Source: Muribaculaceae bacterium Isolate-036 (Harlan) (GTDB lineage Bacteria > Bacteroidota > Bacteroidia > Bacteroidales > Muribaculaceae). Taken from it: a DNA stretch of 64,000 nucleotides. This document shows, one piece after another, positions 1 to 8,577 of this stretch; the first letter of the stretch is position 1, and every line of letters begins with the position of its first letter. The stretch lies in NCBI GenBank assembly GCA_003833075.1, contig RIAY01000006.1, positions 1 to 64,000 on the forward strand, written 5' to 3'. A program made the position numbers and the translations under genes. The notes under the pieces were generated by a model. The model had not been told where the DNA came from. It did no database searches and was given only the letters and a program-made list of their open reading frames with translations.

Positions 1-144
1 GCCATCACCTGCCATCAGTGCGGAGTCAACGTCTTCGACTACTTCTGCGACATCATCGACCGATGTGCCGCATGGCCGCCAAACACCCCGATCGAAAAAT
101 ACCGCGACCTGCTTCCCGACCGCTGGAGACCCTCACAAAAATAG
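1..144 (+). pseudogene. IS66 family transposase, C-terminal fragment
   Basis: Frame 1 is open from the first base to a TAG at 142-144 and encodes 47 residues (ITCHQCGVNVFDYF, then WPPNTPIEKYRDLLPDRW). This matches my memory of the C-terminal tail of Bacteroides IS66 TnpC transposases. The rest of the gene lies outside the window, so I cannot say whether the element is intact. It ends at a hairpin terminator and directly abuts a truncated integrase gene on the other strand, so the insertion probably broke that gene. Confidence 0.75.
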
Positions 145-173
145 CCGCCCAAAATCCGGACGGCTATTTTTTT
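137..173. terminator. Bidirectional hairpin terminator
   Basis: A 9-bp perfect stem (AAATAGCCG at 139-147 with CGGCTATTT at 161-169) has a 13-nt loop and is followed by T residues on the plus strand and, read backwards, by a T run on the minus strand. It lies at the end of the IS66 transposase and of the integrase remnant. Confidence 0.8.
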
Positions 174-625
174 AAGCTATACCTGCTATCGCGGACGGTT
201 GTACGGAAGTCATTGCACAGGCCGATGGTCACATCTTTCATCAGACATCTGCCGTTGCAGAAGTTCTTGAAGTGTTTATAGACGATTTCCCATTTCTGAT
301 ATTTCTCTTTGGTCTTGCTCTCGAAGTATTCAAGGAAGTCCGCTTGTTTCTTGGTGCGGTCAAGGAAGCCGAACTCCTCATTGATGATAGCCAACTCGCG
401 GGTGGCACGGATGCCACGGGCTTTGAGCATAATCTCCTCGTTGTAGTCAAGCTCGAACTTGTCTTTGGGATTGCCGATGAGATACAGACCGAGAAACTCC
501 CTGCGCGACATCTTCTTGATGTGCGGATTCCAGATGGGTGGGTAGTAGTCGAGATAGAGCGACAGTTTGCCGCTGCGGAGCTTTTCTTTTCGTAGGGTCA
601 CTTTGGTGATTGTTGCAGATTCCAT
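164..625 (-). pseudogene. Truncated tyrosine recombinase (integrase), N-terminal part
   Basis: The 153-residue product has the arm-binding N-terminal domain of Bacteroidetes integrases (LRSGKLSLYLDYYPP, a typical strand-rich start) and the beginning of the SAM-like core-binding domain (FLEYFESKTKEKY, then KHFKNF). The catalytic domain with the R-HxxR-Y residues is absent: the reading frame stops in the terminator of the IS66 remnant. A full enzyme would be about 400 residues. It is most likely inactivated by the insertion and belongs to an older element next to the prophage rather than to the prophage. Confidence 0.8.
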
Positions 626-693
626 ATTTCTTTGTTTTAGATTTATAATGTGTAAGGGAAAGAGGTGGTTGACCGGTGAAAGAAATCACCGGA

Positions 694-1605
694 TTATAAC
701 TCAATCTTGGGGTTGAATAACTCGGCTAACTCTTTGGCGTTCAGTTTGACATACTTGCCACAGCGGAGCTTGGTTATCTTGTATGTTTTGACATAGTGAT
801 ACAGTTGGTCACGGGTAAGCGAGTATTTTTCCATGGCATCAGCCACCGAAATAAACTCTACATCCTCGGCTGACTTGGCACCCTTGGCCACATCAAAGTG
901 GTATTTGGAGTAATAGACCTTCGGACCCTCCTTGCGCTTCGGAATACCGATTTTCGACACCAGCGAGTAAATCGCCGAGAGGGTCATGCCATACTTGGAC
1001 TGAATATCCTCCACCGAATACCACTCTGTAATTTCCGGATTCTCCTTTCTCGCCGAGAAAAGCCGGTCGATATGGCTCTTGCTGAAATATGCCTTGCCAC
1101 GAAGAATGGTCTTAGGCACATTGTTTTCGGCAACCACTTTGTATATCCACGAATCCTTGACTCCGAACTTCTCACGAATTTCTGCGCGAGTATAGAAATC
1201 AGAGATTGACTTTGATTTTCTCTCGGTTGATTCCGACGGCTCCGTTTCTTTTGGTGTCAGAAAATCAAACATCGCCTGAATATCGGCTTTGCTGATAAGA
1301 GTCTTCCTCCCGATTCTTGTCACCTTGATTTTACCCCGGTTGATGCTGTCATAAATATATGTCCGGCACACACCGAGAAATTGCGCCGTTTCTGTCGGAG
1401 TCAAGAAATCCTTATCACGGCTTTTTCGGTCGGGATTACACTGGCTGGTTTCCTGATTGGAAAGAGCCATCTTCTTTTGCCTCATGCGCTCCTTATAGGA
1501 ATGTTCCGCGCATCGCTTCGAGCAGAAACGTGTAACCGTTGTCTGAGCCATAAAACGGTTGCCACACCACTCGCAGATTCTTTCAATTTTAATGTTGCTA
1601 CTCAT
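694..1605 (-). CDS. Zinc-ribbon protein with repeated MerR/excisionase-type helix-turn-helix domains
   Basis: 303 residues. The N-terminus has a short zinc ribbon (CEWCGNRF, then FCSKRCAEH). It is followed by four similar HTH_17-like units near residues 67-115, 135-185, 193-240 and 250-297, each with a pattern of T/S-xx-E-xx-xxxGV-xxxxIY and a following basic beta segment (FLTPTETAQFLGV, YTRAEIREKFGV, YSVEDIQSKYGM, ISVADAMEKYSL). Such proteins accompany integrases on Bacteroides mobile elements. It lies outside the prophage att sites, beside the integrase remnant, so it probably belongs to that older element. Its target is unknown. Confidence 0.75.
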   Translation of the reverse strand: MSSNIKIERICEWCGNRFMAQTTVTRFCSKRCAEHSYKERMRQKKMALSNQETSQCNPDRKSRDKDFLTPTETAQFLGVCRTYIYDSINRGKIKVTRIGRKTLISKADIQAMFDFLTPKETEPSESTERKSKSISDFYTRAEIREKFGVKDSWIYKVVAENNVPKTILRGKAYFSKSHIDRLFSARKENPEITEWYSVEDIQSKYGMTLSAIYSLVSKIGIPKRKEGPKVYYSKYHFDVAKGAKSAEDVEFISVADAMEKYSLTRDQLYHYVKTYKITKLRCGKYVKLNAKELAELFNPKIEL

Positions 1606-1642
1606 TTCGTTGGTGTTAATTTCGCCTTAGTTTGTTCGTGCG

Positions 1643-1672
1643 CGTCCGTTGACGTCCGTCTACGTCCGCAAA
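1643..1672. repeat. Three tandem 10-bp repeats
   Basis: Units CGTCCGTTGA, CGTCCGTCTA and CGTCCGCAAA follow one another directly, just upstream of the helix-turn-helix gene that starts at 1605. One helical turn per unit suggests a protein-binding array, possibly autoregulatory. This is inference only. Confidence 0.5.
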
Positions 1673-1854
1673 CCTCCACCACCTTGCTGACGCTTGGGGT
1701 GAAATGAGTCGCTGTCGTACAAAATCCGTACAAAATAGTGCATAAAAACGCCTAACACTGACAGTTATCAGCATTAGACGTTCTTGTAAGAATTAAGTTT
1801 TATCGTTCAGTAACAGTCAATTGCTATCAATGTAAAGCATTGATAATCAACCAT

Positions 1855-1872
1855 TTACTTGCCGATGCAGAA
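1855..1872. other. attL: attL core: copy of the mnmE 3' end
   Basis: These 18 bases match 53280-53297 at 17 positions. Read on the minus strand they spell the last MnmE codons FCIGK and stop, with GGC in place of GGA for glycine, so the difference is synonymous. This is the far-end counterpart of the integrated mnmE 3' end and marks the prophage boundary. Confidence 0.7.
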
Positions 1873-1925
1873 TATCGGCAACTGTGCGTAATACCGATGA
1901 TTTACAGGGAGATACGCGGCTTTGT

Positions 1926-1942
1926 TACTCGCCGAGTAACAA
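1926..1942. repeat. GTTACTCG inverted repeat, candidate integrase arm site
   Basis: A perfect 8-bp dyad with a 1-nt centre (GTTACTCG C CGAGTAAC). A related block (GTTACCCG ... CGAGTAAC, then GGTAAC) lies at 53099-53131 next to the integrase gene. The two similar sets lie inside opposite prophage ends, as expected for arm-type binding sites. Confidence 0.45.
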
Positions 1943-1960
1943 AATAGTACCAAAATTGCA

Positions 1961-2006
1961 ATAAAAACCCCTCTTCCAACGAAATGTCAGCCGAGGGAAG
2001 AGGGGT
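1961..2006 (-). terminator. Terminator of the late operon
   Basis: An 11-bp perfect stem (1967-1977 with 1996-2006, ACCCCTCTTCC) is followed on the minus strand by TTTTTATT. It lies downstream of the last late gene at 2136 and just inside attL, so it would stop late transcription before it leaves the prophage. Confidence 0.85.
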
Positions 2007-2135
2007 CTGTATCGGTAATCATCGGCTGCAAAGATACGAAAAAATCCTGACCTCTGAAAGCCACGAATGAAATAAGGCGGCTACCCTCGCGGGCGGTCGC
2101 CTCGAACCTTTATAACTAATACCATGAAAAAAACA

Positions 2136-2639
2136 TTAGATAAATCGTCGAATCATAGAGAAGAGCGGTTTGCGGAAATTCCAAATCAGAGAGAGGAGAG
2201 CGGCACCGAGGAGCCACCACCATGAATCAATTTGGAATTGCTGCCACTTTGGGATTTTCTTCTCGACGATGACAGGCACCTGCACTTTCTTCTCTCGGTC
2301 GATATACACTATACTATCCCGTTTCTCGACAGGCTTCTGAAAAGGTGCGGGTTTGAGCTGCGGCTTATTTTCGAGACGATGGAAGAGGAAGCCGTCGGGC
2401 ATGATGCGGGCGGTGCTTCTCGCAAAATCTGTTTCGAGGAATGAGGTTGTGTCGCAGGTCAGTCTTTCGGCTGATTGAGCGGGAATCTCAATAAGAACCG
2501 TATCGGGAACGAAAACGGTCTCATATCTCGTTTCTACGCGAGTTTCAGAGGTCGCGTCGGTAGTTAGCTGCTTGCACGGCTTACACGCAGGGAGAGCGCA
2601 GATAAATGCGCATAGAGCGAAAGGAATCAGTCTCTTCAT
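2136..2639 (-). CDS. Lipoprotein with C-terminal membrane segment, candidate unimolecular spanin
   Basis: 167 residues. The N-terminus is a lipoprotein signal (MKRLIPFALCAFICALPAC, lipobox LPAC with Cys19). The middle is a charged periplasmic stretch with proline-rich segments. The C-terminus has a membrane segment (WWWLLGAALLSLIW, about residues 140-153) and a short basic tail. A lipid anchor in the outer membrane plus an inner-membrane anchor is the layout of a u-spanin such as T1 gp11, which joins the two membranes at the end of lysis. The start overlaps the endolysin stop as ATGA. Function is inferred from topology and position, not from sequence similarity. Confidence 0.6.
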   Translation of the reverse strand: MKRLIPFALCAFICALPACKPCKQLTTDATSETRVETRYETVFVPDTVLIEIPAQSAERLTCDTTSFLETDFARSTARIMPDGFLFHRLENKPQLKPAPFQKPVEKRDSIVYIDREKKVQVPVIVEKKIPKWQQFQIDSWWWLLGAALLSLIWNFRKPLFSMIRRFI

Positions 2640-3253
2640 AAGTTCTCGTATTCTTTTTTTGCATTGAACCCAGGACAGGGCTTGTTAGCAAATTCATTGT
2701 GGCCGTGGACGGTCGAATTAGGGTAGCGCCCCTTTACCTCTTTGATGAGCTTGATGAGAGCTGCCTTTTGGGCGGGAGTTCTGGTATCTTTGCCGATGTC
2801 CCGCCAGCCCTTAACCGAGCGCGGAGGGCAGCCGCCGACATAGCTTATTCCGATTGAGCGGGTATTATGCCCCTTACAATGCGCTCCCGCGAGGCGTTCA
2901 TCACGACCTTTGCGAATCTCGCCATTCGGGCCGATGACCCAGTGGTAGCCTATATCAGAGAACCCTCGTGCGAGGTGGCTTGCTTTGATTTGGGCGTTGG
3001 TGAAATCTTCGCCCTCAGGAGAGGCGGTGTAGTGAATGATAATCTCATCGACCTTTCGAGAGTTCGAGGCCACCATTCCGAGAGCTGACTTGGTCTTCGG
3101 GCCTACGATGCCGTCGGGTGTCAGGCCTCGGCTTTTCTGAAACTCTTTGACGGCTTCCTCGGTGAGCTTGCCGAAGATTCCGTCTGCCATGAGGTTTAGC
3201 TTCTTCTGGAGCGCGATTACTTCCGCTCCTCTGCTTCCGAATTTGAGTGTCAT
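2636..3253 (-). CDS. Endolysin: peptidoglycan-binding domain plus N-acetylmuramoyl-L-alanine amidase
   Basis: 205 residues from the start I prefer. Residues 1-60 form a PG_binding_1 domain (LKFGSRGAEVIALQKKL, then GxFGxxTxxAVxxFQ). The rest is an amidase of the Amidase_2 type: IIIHYTAS supplies the first zinc histidine, GISYVGG a core strand, and HGHNEFANKPCPGF the other zinc ligands. It cleaves the bond between muramic acid and L-alanine during lysis. An upstream start at 3277 is possible but would overlap the holin-like gene by 23 nt, whereas 3253 follows its stop directly and begins at the domain edge. Confidence 0.9.
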   Translation of the reverse strand: MTLKFGSRGAEVIALQKKLNLMADGIFGKLTEEAVKEFQKSRGLTPDGIVGPKTKSALGMVASNSRKVDEIIIHYTASPEGEDFTNAQIKASHLARGFSDIGYHWVIGPNGEIRKGRDERLAGAHCKGHNTRSIGISYVGGCPPRSVKGWRDIGKDTRTPAQKAALIKLIKEVKGRYPNSTVHGHNEFANKPCPGFNAKKEYENL

Positions 3254-3254
3254 T

Positions 3255-3596
3255 TTAATATCCGTTTTGAGGTTCACGATTAGGGCAGCGTTTGACCTCG
3301 CATCTTTTCGTCACGAGTTCGAGTTCTGCCTTGTGTCTTTTCTCTCTCTCCTGAAATAGCTCGTCTTGCGTCTTTCGGAGACGGTCGGTCTGCTCGATAA
3401 AACGCAACTCTTTTTCTTTGAGCTGCTGCTGGAGAAATAGGTTCGTCTCTTGTAAGACATGAAATTCCGAAGTATCGGCTTCGGCTTCGGCTATCCGAGA
3501 CGAGGTTTTGCGGTTCGCGAAATAGTTCACGACCCACTTGATTGTTTCAAATCCCCCGAGAGTTCCGAGGATAGAGGCTGCGATTTCCCATGTCAT
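3255..3596 (-). CDS. Small membrane protein with coiled coil, holin-like
   Basis: 113 residues. A single hydrophobic segment near the N-terminus (about residues 4-25, TWEIAASILGTLGGFETIKWVV) precedes a long charged heptad-like region (residues 40-100, LQETNLFLQQQLKEKE...). It sits immediately upstream of the endolysin and has its own promoter. Position and topology suggest a holin or holin regulator, but one membrane segment with a long coiled coil is not a standard holin, so the call is tentative. Confidence 0.5.
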   Translation of the reverse strand: MTWEIAASILGTLGGFETIKWVVNYFANRKTSSRIAEAEADTSEFHVLQETNLFLQQQLKEKELRFIEQTDRLRKTQDELFQEREKRHKAELELVTKRCEVKRCPNREPQNGY

Positions 3597-3630
3597 TCAG
3601 CAAAATTTGTGATGTCGGTTTAATTCATCG

Positions 3631-3663
3631 CAAAGTTAATCAAAATGTGCGTAATAAGCACAA
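3631..3663 (-). promoter_or_regulatory. Minus-strand promoter for the lysis genes
   Basis: The minus strand carries a -7 box TAACTTTG (3638-3631), with TTG 22 nt upstream (3663-3661). A 15-bp dyad operator overlaps the -33 side. It would drive the holin-like, endolysin and spanin genes separately from the long upstream operon. Confidence 0.6.
3647..3661. promoter_or_regulatory. Phage operator copy 1
   Basis: GTGCGTAATAAGCAC: a dyad of the GYGCTTATTNNGCRY family found at several prophage promoters. Here it lies directly next to the -33 element of the lysis promoter. Confidence 0.55.
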
Positions 3664-3666
3664 TAT

Positions 3667-6600
3667 CTATCTCCATAAATGCGTCGCTATCACCAAAAAA
3701 GTGAAATTACCCTCATTCCATGATTCATCATCTCCTGTATATACAGTAAATGAATCAACAGTACGTTTGATAACAGAAGCATACACTCCACATCCATTAT
3801 CAGTACGTAAACGTTCTCCTGATAATATTACGGTATAATTATCAGCCGAGGAGAAAACGCCCTTAGGAAGTTGGATAGTAACGTATTTATCTCCGTTAAT
3901 AGGATAGTTCATTGCGAGACCACTACTCGTCGCATAGTCTTGGTCAAATCTTCGGACTTTGGTCATCTTCGGAGTGCCGTCATTAAACTCTACCTTACCC
4001 GCATACATGACATGAAGAGGGAAACCCTCTCCCACATTCTTAATACCATATCTAAATCTATTAAGAATGAGCCATCCTTTGAATGTATTACCTTCGCCGA
4101 TTCCTATCATTTCAACACCTTCATAAGGCTTGATAAGGAGCTGAGATAGCTCTTCTCCATTCTCGTAATATGAGAAACCGCTGGGAGCATTATTACTGAT
4201 TGTTCCGTCTGCCGTTCTGTTGCCCCAATCTGCATTGATGATAGTTGCACGGAATCCGTTATATTCCGCAGTAAATGGAACGGCAAAGTATGTATATCCC
4301 GGCGGTTCGTACCCCGGAATTATCACGCAGTTGTTTTTGTGTAAGCCGAGAGTTGAAACGCTTACTAAACCACTACCACCCAAATCGGTCATTCCATCGA
4401 CAAAAGGTGTGCGTATAGACCCTTTTAGAAGCACATTTGAGAATGTGCCATTATTTGCGATAATATCTCCTAATTCATTCCATGAGATATTACCTTTTGC
4501 GAGGCATCCCGAACCATCTTCTCCGCTGAATTTAATCATCGTCTGACCTTGGGCGTTGTCTATTTGAAACGATGCGTTCCGTAGAGATAGGGCTTTTTCG
4601 ATTAGATTATTCCAATCGATGTATGTATTGGTGTCTCCTATATGAAAAGCATTATCCGCGAGATGAATAAATGATTTTCCGTCTGCGCAAACAATTCTGT
4701 CAGTTGTGATACGGCCTGGTAATATCTCGGTAAAGCCGTGCAGTTCTACGAATGACCTCTCTCCGAGGATTTCAGAATTGAGGATACCAACAAGAAAGTG
4801 GTAATATCCACTAACCTCTTCCATTGCGATAGCGTCCTCCGATATGACAAACACGCCTTTTTCAGAACGATTCTCTTTATTGACCTTTGCGTAAAGATAG
4901 TATTTCGTAGAGGGATTTTCGAGATATTGAGTCTCAAACTCGGTCATCTGCCAAAATTTATACTCGGCAAGAGAGTGCGAGGGCTTTATTGAATCAATCC
5001 CTAAAGTAAGATGTTTAAGCCATCCGCTCGGGCAATGAAGTTTCTTCGAGGAAGAGTCATATGTAATTAAATATCTCTCTTGATTGGGATTGAGAACATT
5101 TTTACACAGAATGAATTGGAGACTTTCATCTCCAATCAACATCGCCATCGTCTGAACAGTGATAGGGGCAATCGCACCGCTAAAGTCTCCGACCTTTGAA
5201 TCCTGAATCATTCCCAGTGTTTCCAGAGCATCGCGGAAGCGGCGTTTGGTAAACTGAATGATACTCTTCTTTGTATCATCAATCACGACCTCGTTATTCT
5301 CGATTTCCCGAAGCGTAGAGCTGAATGATGATGCCGAAGCCACGCCGTTTGAGAGTTCGAGCGTCGGGGCATGAGGATTCGTGAGATACTCTTTGATTCC
5401 GACGATGCGGATTGCTTCTCCGTCGGGGCAAAACTCTTCATCGGTAAAGAGGATATAAGCCCCAACTTTAAGGTATGAACCGAGTTGAAGCCAGTGCCGT
5501 TTCGCCCACAAAGATTGAATCTCGCCTGTAAATGTGAATTTCTGCTCCTCATGCTCATAGAGGTATTTTACGGCTTCTCTGAACATATCCCACTCTGCGC
5601 CCTCTTTGGCGGTCGTGGTCGGCTTTGAAGCGTCGTAGGCATTGATATACGCGGCGGGAAGAGCTATCCCGAATACCGCATAAGTATTGCCCTCCTCGGC
5701 TTTGAAAGTCTCGTTAGGCATGATGATGCCGTCGATTTCCTGAGGCTTGATTTCAAAACGGCGTTCATCGGGTTTATACTTAAACTCGAACTCTTTGCCC
5801 GCGAGCATACCGTCTTGGAAGATTACAGTCATTGTCTCGCCCGCTATTTGAGCGTCGTTGAAGTTGAGATAATTTGCGGCGGTCTTGTCAGTCGGAAGAG
5901 TGAGGTCGATGAAGTCGTAGAAATTCTTATCGGTATCGACTGCAATCCACTGAGAGACTTTGCCGATGCGCGAGGGATAGGTTTCAGAGCAATCCAAACT
6001 ATCTTCCTTGACTGCCTGAGAGATTTTATCCGTGCGCTCGATATAATAGCCGAGAGCATCAGATTTATAGGTTCTCGCTTTCGTAGAATCAAATCCCTCT
6101 TCATCTTCAAAGTGAGAGCCGTCGAAGCGGAGCGTCTGACCTTTCGGCAAAAGCAATTCAGCCGCGCCGTAGGTGGAGCGGTCGATATTCCGCTCTCCTC
6201 CCTGCACATAGAGGCGTTTAATCGGCTTCTCCTCCGAGGTGGTAGTTCTGCCGAGACCAGGCACGAAGCCGTTGCCCTTTCCGTATGAGAGCGGGAGAGG
6301 ATTGTCTTTCATATACTCGACCCTGCCGAGGCTGATTGTGTAGTCATCGGAAATCTGATACTCGGTCTCGAAAGTCGAGGCTACGGAAGAGAGAGCCGCG
6401 TCGATATAGGTGTGATTAAACTCGATTGTTTTCTCACTCGCCGAGATATAGCTGCCTACTTTCCAAACACCCGCTCCGTCTCGCTCATTGAGGTTGGCTA
6501 CGATGAGCTGTAAAAACTCTTCGGGCTTGGCGCACAGACTGAATTTCAGACGGCGGTCTGCGAGAGCTTTATTTGCCTCATTGTAAACGATGTTTCGGAG

Positions 6601-6867
6601 TTTATAATCTCCCATGCCGTCCTCTCGGTCTCCCATTGTTAGATTATATTCGTATTTCCTCTGACCGTTTTTCTTGAAGTTCATTGGCTGGTGGAGAGTA
6701 TAGGTTTGACCCTGAAACTCGCACCATGCGCCTACGGGAATGTCGATGTATTCGGGCAGTAAGAATTTCAGAATGAGCTGCGGCTTCTCCATGAGGGCGC
6801 GATAGCGGTAAGAACTATCGTCCTCATGGATTTTGAGCGTCTTGTCATTGAAATGCAGCGTTACCAT
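3667..6867 (-). CDS. Large tail tip / baseplate hub protein
   Basis: 1066 residues, the longest gene after the tape measure. The N-terminal 350 residues resemble the baseplate-hub part of siphovirus Tal-type proteins (LKIHEDDSSYRYRAL, GAWCEFQGQTYTL, short barrel-like strands). The middle has a region typical of phage minor structural proteins (IEFNHTYIDAALSSVASTF). The C-terminal third is beta-rich and low in charge, as in fibres. No clear peptidase motif. It is the last tail gene before the lysis genes and lies downstream of the DGR, so its product probably contacts the DGR-diversified protein. Exact role is inferred from position. Confidence 0.65.
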   Translation of the reverse strand: MVTLHFNDKTLKIHEDDSSYRYRALMEKPQLILKFLLPEYIDIPVGAWCEFQGQTYTLHQPMNFKKNGQRKYEYNLTMGDREDGMGDYKLRNIVYNEANKALADRRLKFSLCAKPEEFLQLIVANLNERDGAGVWKVGSYISASEKTIEFNHTYIDAALSSVASTFETEYQISDDYTISLGRVEYMKDNPLPLSYGKGNGFVPGLGRTTTSEEKPIKRLYVQGGERNIDRSTYGAAELLLPKGQTLRFDGSHFEDEEGFDSTKARTYKSDALGYYIERTDKISQAVKEDSLDCSETYPSRIGKVSQWIAVDTDKNFYDFIDLTLPTDKTAANYLNFNDAQIAGETMTVIFQDGMLAGKEFEFKYKPDERRFEIKPQEIDGIIMPNETFKAEEGNTYAVFGIALPAAYINAYDASKPTTTAKEGAEWDMFREAVKYLYEHEEQKFTFTGEIQSLWAKRHWLQLGSYLKVGAYILFTDEEFCPDGEAIRIVGIKEYLTNPHAPTLELSNGVASASSFSSTLREIENNEVVIDDTKKSIIQFTKRRFRDALETLGMIQDSKVGDFSGAIAPITVQTMAMLIGDESLQFILCKNVLNPNQERYLITYDSSSKKLHCPSGWLKHLTLGIDSIKPSHSLAEYKFWQMTEFETQYLENPSTKYYLYAKVNKENRSEKGVFVISEDAIAMEEVSGYYHFLVGILNSEILGERSFVELHGFTEILPGRITTDRIVCADGKSFIHLADNAFHIGDTNTYIDWNNLIEKALSLRNASFQIDNAQGQTMIKFSGEDGSGCLAKGNISWNELGDIIANNGTFSNVLLKGSIRTPFVDGMTDLGGSGLVSVSTLGLHKNNCVIIPGYEPPGYTYFAVPFTAEYNGFRATIINADWGNRTADGTISNNAPSGFSYYENGEELSQLLIKPYEGVEMIGIGEGNTFKGWLILNRFRYGIKNVGEGFPLHVMYAGKVEFNDGTPKMTKVRRFDQDYATSSGLAMNYPINGDKYVTIQLPKGVFSSADNYTVILSGERLRTDNGCGVYASVIKRTVDSFTVYTGDDESWNEGNFTFLVIATHLWR

Positions 6868-6879
6868 ACGATTGAGTTT

Positions 6880-7296
6880 TTAGTCGATGTTTAATGATTC
6901 ACAGTCCGCGTCAACTTGTGCCTTGATAGCATCTCGCTCGGTGAGGAATGCTTTATAGGCGTTGATAGCTGACTGTGCTTTCTCGCCGGATTTTGTGCCG
7001 AAGCATCCGAGCGTGGCGGCGTTGTAGTCGTTGATTAGTTTCTGCTCACGGTTATTAGGCCACATAGCGGCGATGACGGCTTCAAGAATCTTGTTGCTTG
7101 ACACCGGCGACCATATCGTGACTTCAAAGCACGAGTATTGTTTGCTGCTCTCTTGTGCTGTGACTGTTTCGCCGTCAGAGGTCGAATGTTCGGTGACGGT
7201 CTTTTCTTCTTCTTGAATGTCCCAACGGTAGAGATAACTTCCGTTGCCGACAGCCTCCAAGGTTGAAGGCATTTCATCGTAAAATGCACGTTTCAT
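6880..7296 (-). CDS. Small tail-region protein next to the DGR
   Basis: 138 residues, not assigned to a family. The sequence is acidic and has a central strand-rich part (SCFEVTIWSPVSSNKILEA) followed by helices (INDYNAATLGCF, INAYKAFLTERDAIKAQ). It starts inside the end of the reverse transcriptase gene (23-nt overlap), so the two are translationally coupled. Comparable small genes are common beside phage tail genes in Bacteroides phages. It may be a tail fibre assembly chaperone, but nothing in the sequence proves it. Confidence 0.5.
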   Translation of the reverse strand: MKRAFYDEMPSTLEAVGNGSYLYRWDIQEEEKTVTEHSTSDGETVTAQESSKQYSCFEVTIWSPVSSNKILEAVIAAMWPNNREQKLINDYNAATLGCFGTKSGEKAQSAINAYKAFLTERDAIKAQVDADCESLNID

Positions 7297-8299
7297 AAAA
7301 CTGAGGTTTAATTATAGTTTTGAGTAAATGTTTCGAGTTGTACACTTTCGCCCAGCCGAACCAACTGCAAAGACGCTGTTTATATTCGGCGGCCGATATG
7401 TCGTTACGCTTGTTCAACCGAGCGGCGGCACGGCAAAAATTCTTCTTTATGCCTTTACGGATTAGCGTCTGATTGTGATAAAAGACAAATCCGACAAAAT
7501 CCAAACCTCGACCGTGTTTGTCGTTTCGATTCTCCGCTATCGGAAATACTTGTTCGTTGCCTTTAAGCGATAGTTTGAGCGTAGCGAGATATGCTTTAAT
7601 CTCTTTGAGCAACGCTTGCAATTCTTCCTTGCTTGATGATAGAAATACCATATCATCGGCATATCGGAAGTAATACCTAACGCGCTTGACCTCCTTAATC
7701 CAATGGTCGAAGTAAGCGAGCATAAGATTAGCGAAGTACTGACTTAGGTAGTTGCCGATAGGCACACCATCCGTACTGTCGATTATCGTGTCTAAAAGTT
7801 TAAGCGTGTCGGCGCACTTGATTCTACGCCGGATTACTTGTTTAAGCACGTCATGGTCGATAGACGGATAGAACTTGCGTACATCAATCTTCAGGCAATA
7901 GCGTGTATTCTCTTTGTCGCGTAGAGATTTCTTGACTTTCCGCATCGCGCCATGTATTCCTCGCCCTTTGATGCAACTGTATGTGTCGGTCGTGAATACC
8001 GATACCCATATAGGCTCTAACACATTCATAATCGCATGGTGCAAAATGCGGTCGGGATAATACGGAAGTCGGAATATCAAACGCTCTTTCGGCTCGTAGA
8101 TTGTGAATGTCGAATAAGGCGAATTGACAAACGCCCGATTCTTCAGTTGCTCGTGAAGCGCGATGATGTTGGCTTCACGGTTTTTGTCGTGAAGTCTTAC
8201 ACCATAGGAATTAATCTTGCCGCGCCTTGCCTTTTCATCGGCAAGTTGCAGATTCTCCAACGAGATTATTTTCTCATATAGATTTCCGATTCGCTTCAT
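7274..8299 (-). CDS. Reverse transcriptase of a diversity-generating retroelement
   Basis: 341 residues, the usual size for DGR enzymes. Reverse transcriptase blocks are visible in order: KIDVRKFYPSI (137-147, first catalytic Asp), IGNYLSQYFANLML (181-194, where the SQ after IGNYL is a DGR/retron mark in place of the SP of group II introns), and RYADDMVFL (212-220, catalytic YADD). It copies the template RNA with frequent errors opposite adenines, and the cDNA replaces the variable repeat. No maturase or endonuclease domain is present. The template repeat lies just upstream and the target gene further upstream on the same strand. Confidence 0.95.
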   Translation of the reverse strand: MKRIGNLYEKIISLENLQLADEKARRGKINSYGVRLHDKNREANIIALHEQLKNRAFVNSPYSTFTIYEPKERLIFRLPYYPDRILHHAIMNVLEPIWVSVFTTDTYSCIKGRGIHGAMRKVKKSLRDKENTRYCLKIDVRKFYPSIDHDVLKQVIRRRIKCADTLKLLDTIIDSTDGVPIGNYLSQYFANLMLAYFDHWIKEVKRVRYYFRYADDMVFLSSSKEELQALLKEIKAYLATLKLSLKGNEQVFPIAENRNDKHGRGLDFVGFVFYHNQTLIRKGIKKNFCRAAARLNKRNDISAAEYKQRLCSWFGWAKVYNSKHLLKTIIKPQFYETCILR

Positions 8300-8438
8300 T
8301 AGCTTTGCTTTTCATTATTGGGGCTTTCGGCGGCGTGAATTGCTCCACGCTGCCTACTAACTCCGTTTTGAGGTGAAGTTTTTTGCCAAGTGGCACGGTC
8401 ATTGCTCCGAGTTTTGAGTAGTTTTTTTTACCAGATTG

Positions 8439-8555
8439 AAAATCATTGACGGGACCTGACATTCGCATTCGTATTCGAGGGCGTGTTATTCGTATTCGCA
8501 TACGCAAAACCGGCATTCGCGCTGTTATTCGCATTACCGCTGAAAAGGACACCGC
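8439..8555 (-). repeat. DGR template repeat (TR)
   Basis: 117 bp in the gap between the accessory ORF and the reverse transcriptase. It matches 9011-9127 at 98 positions, and all 19 differences are at adenines of the minus (template) strand. It is rich in AAT and AAC codons in the target frame, the usual design that gives wide amino-acid choice without most stops. It should be transcribed as part of a noncoding RNA with the reverse transcriptase mRNA. Confidence 0.95.
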
Positions 8556-8577
8556 AAGAGCAATCAACCTTATATCG

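Noticed and set aside
18..281. 87-residue ORF at the left edge
   Set aside because: It is out of frame with the IS66 C-terminus (frame 1), which gives a recognisable product and ends at the terminator.
1643..1672. Three 10-bp repeats as a CRISPR remnant
   Set aside because: Units are directly adjacent with no spacers and too short. They look like a protein-binding array.
8274..8567. 97-residue ORF running through the DGR template repeat
   Set aside because: It reads the TR in a frame other than the target's, giving Arg-rich low-complexity sequence. The same artefact appears over the VR. The region is better explained as noncoding template RNA.
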